Origin: Bacillota bacterium
GTDB taxonomy: Bacteria; Bacillota_E; Symbiobacteriia; JAMDAP01
Assembly (NCBI GenBank): GCA_023484675.1
Contig: JAMDAP010000078.1
Coordinates: 1 to 6,443 of the forward strand
Direction: 5' to 3'
DNA length: 6,443 nucleotides
Below the pieces are notes generated by a model, which saw nothing but the letters and a program-made list of their open reading frames with translations, was not told the origin of the DNA and did not search any database. Shown one piece after another: positions 5,060-6,443 of the stretch. How positions within the stretch are numbered: position 1 is the first letter of the stretch; the number at the start of each line of letters is the position of its first letter. Made by a program: the position numbers and the translations under genes.

Positions 5060-6443
5060 TTAAACGTTGAAGCGGTCAACCTCCTGCTGCAGTTCCCGGG
5101 CTTCCCGGGAGAGTTCGCCCGCAGCCTGGCCGATGGATTCGGCTGCCTGATGGACCGGGCCGGCCACTTCCTCGGCGTTGGCCTGCCGCCTGGAGATCGC
5201 GGCCACACTATCCAGGGCGCGTGCTACCTCCTCGGCCCCTGCAGCCATCTCCTCCGTCGCCGCCGTGTTCTCCTCGGTGATGGCGGCCACCGCGCCCACC
5301 GCCTCAACGACCTCGCGAGATTCGACCATCGCCGAGCGGGCGGCACCGGCGATGCCTTCCACGGCCTCCGCGGCCTGCTGCACATGCTCCAAAATGGAGG
5401 ACAAGGACTGACCGGCGGCGCCGGCCAGCTCGGTGCCCTGCTCCACGTCGCGGGTGCCGGCCTCCATGGAAACAACGGCCCGCCGCGTGCCCTGCCGGAT
5501 GCCTTCCACCAGTTCGGCGATCTCCTTGGCGGAACGCGCTGATCGCTCGGCCAACTTGCGGACCTCATCCGCCACCACGGCAAACCCACGTCCCTGCTCA
5601 CCGGCACGGGCCGCCTCAATGGCGGCGTTAAGGGCCAGCAGGTTGGTCTGGTCGGAGATGTCGGTGATGACTTGGAGGATACTGCCCACCTGCTCCGAGT
5701 GGGTGCCGAGCTCCTCGATCAGGCCGGCGGCCTCCAGCACCGTCTGGCGCACCCGGGCCATGCCCTCAACGGTGCGCTGCACCACCTTAAAGCCTCTCCG
5801 GGCCGTTTCACTGGCTTCCCGGGAGGCCTCGGAGACTGCTGCTGCCTCATCCGCCATCCGGGAGAGCGTGGTGGCCATCCTGTCCACCGTGGTAGAGGCG
5901 CCCTGCACCATGCGGGCCTGGTCCTGAGCCCCGGCGGCTATCTGCTGGGTGGCCTGGCGCAACTCGCCCACCACCCGGGCAGCCTCGTCCACCCGCTGCG
6001 CCTGCTCGTCGGCAGAACGGGCCACCTCGCTCACCGCCTCTCCCACCTGACCCGCCACCAACCTGGTTTCAGCGGCTGCTCCCTCCAGCCCGGCCACCGA
6101 CTGGTTCAGGCTTACCACCGTGGTCTGCACGTGCTGCAGCAGGGCGGAAACGGACTGGCGCATGGCCAGGAAGGCCTGGGTCAATTCGCCGGTCTCGTCC
6201 CGGCTGGAGGCTCGCAACTGGTCCTGGGAGAAGTCGCCTGTGGCCATCCTTCCCGCCGCTGACTTGAGGCGCAAGAGCGGCATGGTGATGAAGCGGGCCA
6301 TGAACCAGGTTACCATTAGAACCACCAGCACGGCCGCGACGGTGATCAGCACCAGAGTCCCGGCAACCCGTTGGCGGGTCGCCGCAAACTGCGACTCAGG
6401 AATGCCCACGTAGGCGGCGGCGACAACCTTGCCGTTGTGGTCC
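5060..6443 (-). CDS. Methyl-accepting chemotaxis protein, N-terminus missing
   Basis: Transmembrane chemoreceptor that signals to CheA/CheW. The frame is open through the right edge, so the visible 460 residues lack the first transmembrane helix and most of the sensor domain. The visible start, with [16 protein letters not shown], looks like the last strands of an extracellular Cache-type sensor. A transmembrane helix follows at about 26-50 of the visible part, then a HAMP domain with the MPL proline and RDETGEL motifs (about 52-105) and a long coiled-coil signalling domain. The hairpin tip is textbook: [20 protein letters not shown], then [20 protein letters not shown] (tip about 255-301). 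The Glu/Ala-rich segment near [17 protein letters not shown] is a probable methylation helix. It ends VDRFNV with no CheR-tethering pentapeptide. An in-frame GTG at 6409 lies inside the sensor and is not the true start. The ligand cannot be told from here. Confidence 0.95.
   Translation of the reverse strand, partial: DHNGKVVAAAYVGIPESQFAATRQRVAGTLVLITVAAVLVVLMVTWFMARFITMPLLRLKSAAGRMATGDFSQDQLRASSRDETGELTQAFLAMRQSVSALLQHVQTTVVSLNQSVAGLEGAAAETRLVAGQVGEAVSEVARSADEQAQRVDEAARVVGELRQATQQIAAGAQDQARMVQGASTTVDRMATTLSRMADEAAAVSEASREASETARRGFKVVQRTVEGMARVRQTVLEAAGLIEELGTHSEQVGSILQVITDISDQTNLLALNAAIEAARAGEQGRGFAVVADEVRKLAERSARSAKEIAELVEGIRQGTRRAVVSMEAGTRDVEQGTELAGAAGQSLSSILEHVQQAAEAVEGIAGAARSAMVESREVVEAVGAVAAITEENTAATEEMAAGAEEVARALDSVAAISRRQANAEEVAGPVHQAAESIGQAAGELSREARELQQEVDRFNV

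Noticed and set aside
1..6443. CRISPR arrays, insertion sequences, phage genes, attachment sites or a defence system.
   Set aside because: No spaced direct repeats, transposase or integrase motifs, or terminal inverted repeats were seen. The gene content is core housekeeping. The tRNA 3' ends show no duplicated copies that would mark an integrated element.

Overview
The window looks like chromosomal DNA from a GC-rich Firmicutes-type bacterium. The grounds are the minus-strand order dnaG-rpoD-(tRNAs)-trmK, which matches the Bacillus/Clostridia arrangement, the single-size sigma-A with region 1.1, tRNA genes that encode their own CCA, and strong GGAGG-type ribosome binding sites. A Symbiobacterium-like or other GC-rich clostridial lineage would fit, but I cannot name the species. 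Every gene I can support lies on the minus strand; the long open frames on the plus strand are by-products of GC-rich coding.

Layout in the direction of transcription (right to left). 6443-5060: a methyl-accepting chemotaxis protein, cut off at its N-terminal sensor. 5059-4830: an intergenic stretch with a strong hairpin. 4829-2976: DNA primase DnaG. 2949-1801: the primary sigma factor RpoD. 1756-1261: a tRNA operon with its own sigma-A promoter, carrying tRNA-Asn(GTT), a CAT-anticodon tRNA (Met or Ile2) and tRNA-Val(CAC), closed by an intrinsic terminator. 1206-737: a stand-alone unit made of a consensus promoter, a ykkC-superfamily riboswitch aptamer, an overlapping intrinsic terminator, a 55-codon gene for a CxxC...CxxC (zinc-ribbon-like) protein, and a closing hairpin. 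610-1: the start of TrmK, a tRNA adenine-22 methyltransferase, running off the left edge.

The genes form a macromolecular synthesis neighbourhood: replication priming, housekeeping transcription, tRNA supply and tRNA modification. The most interesting item is the riboswitch unit between the tRNAs and trmK. Its conserved segments resemble the ppGpp-binding branch of the ykkC superfamily (subtype 2a) more than the guanidine branch. It appears to control only one gene, an unrecognised 55-residue cysteine-pair protein. If the ligand assignment is right, a small zinc-ribbon protein would be switched on by the starvation alarmone at the DnaG/RpoD/tRNA locus. The aptamer class and the switch geometry are read from the sequence; the ligand and the protein's function are inference.
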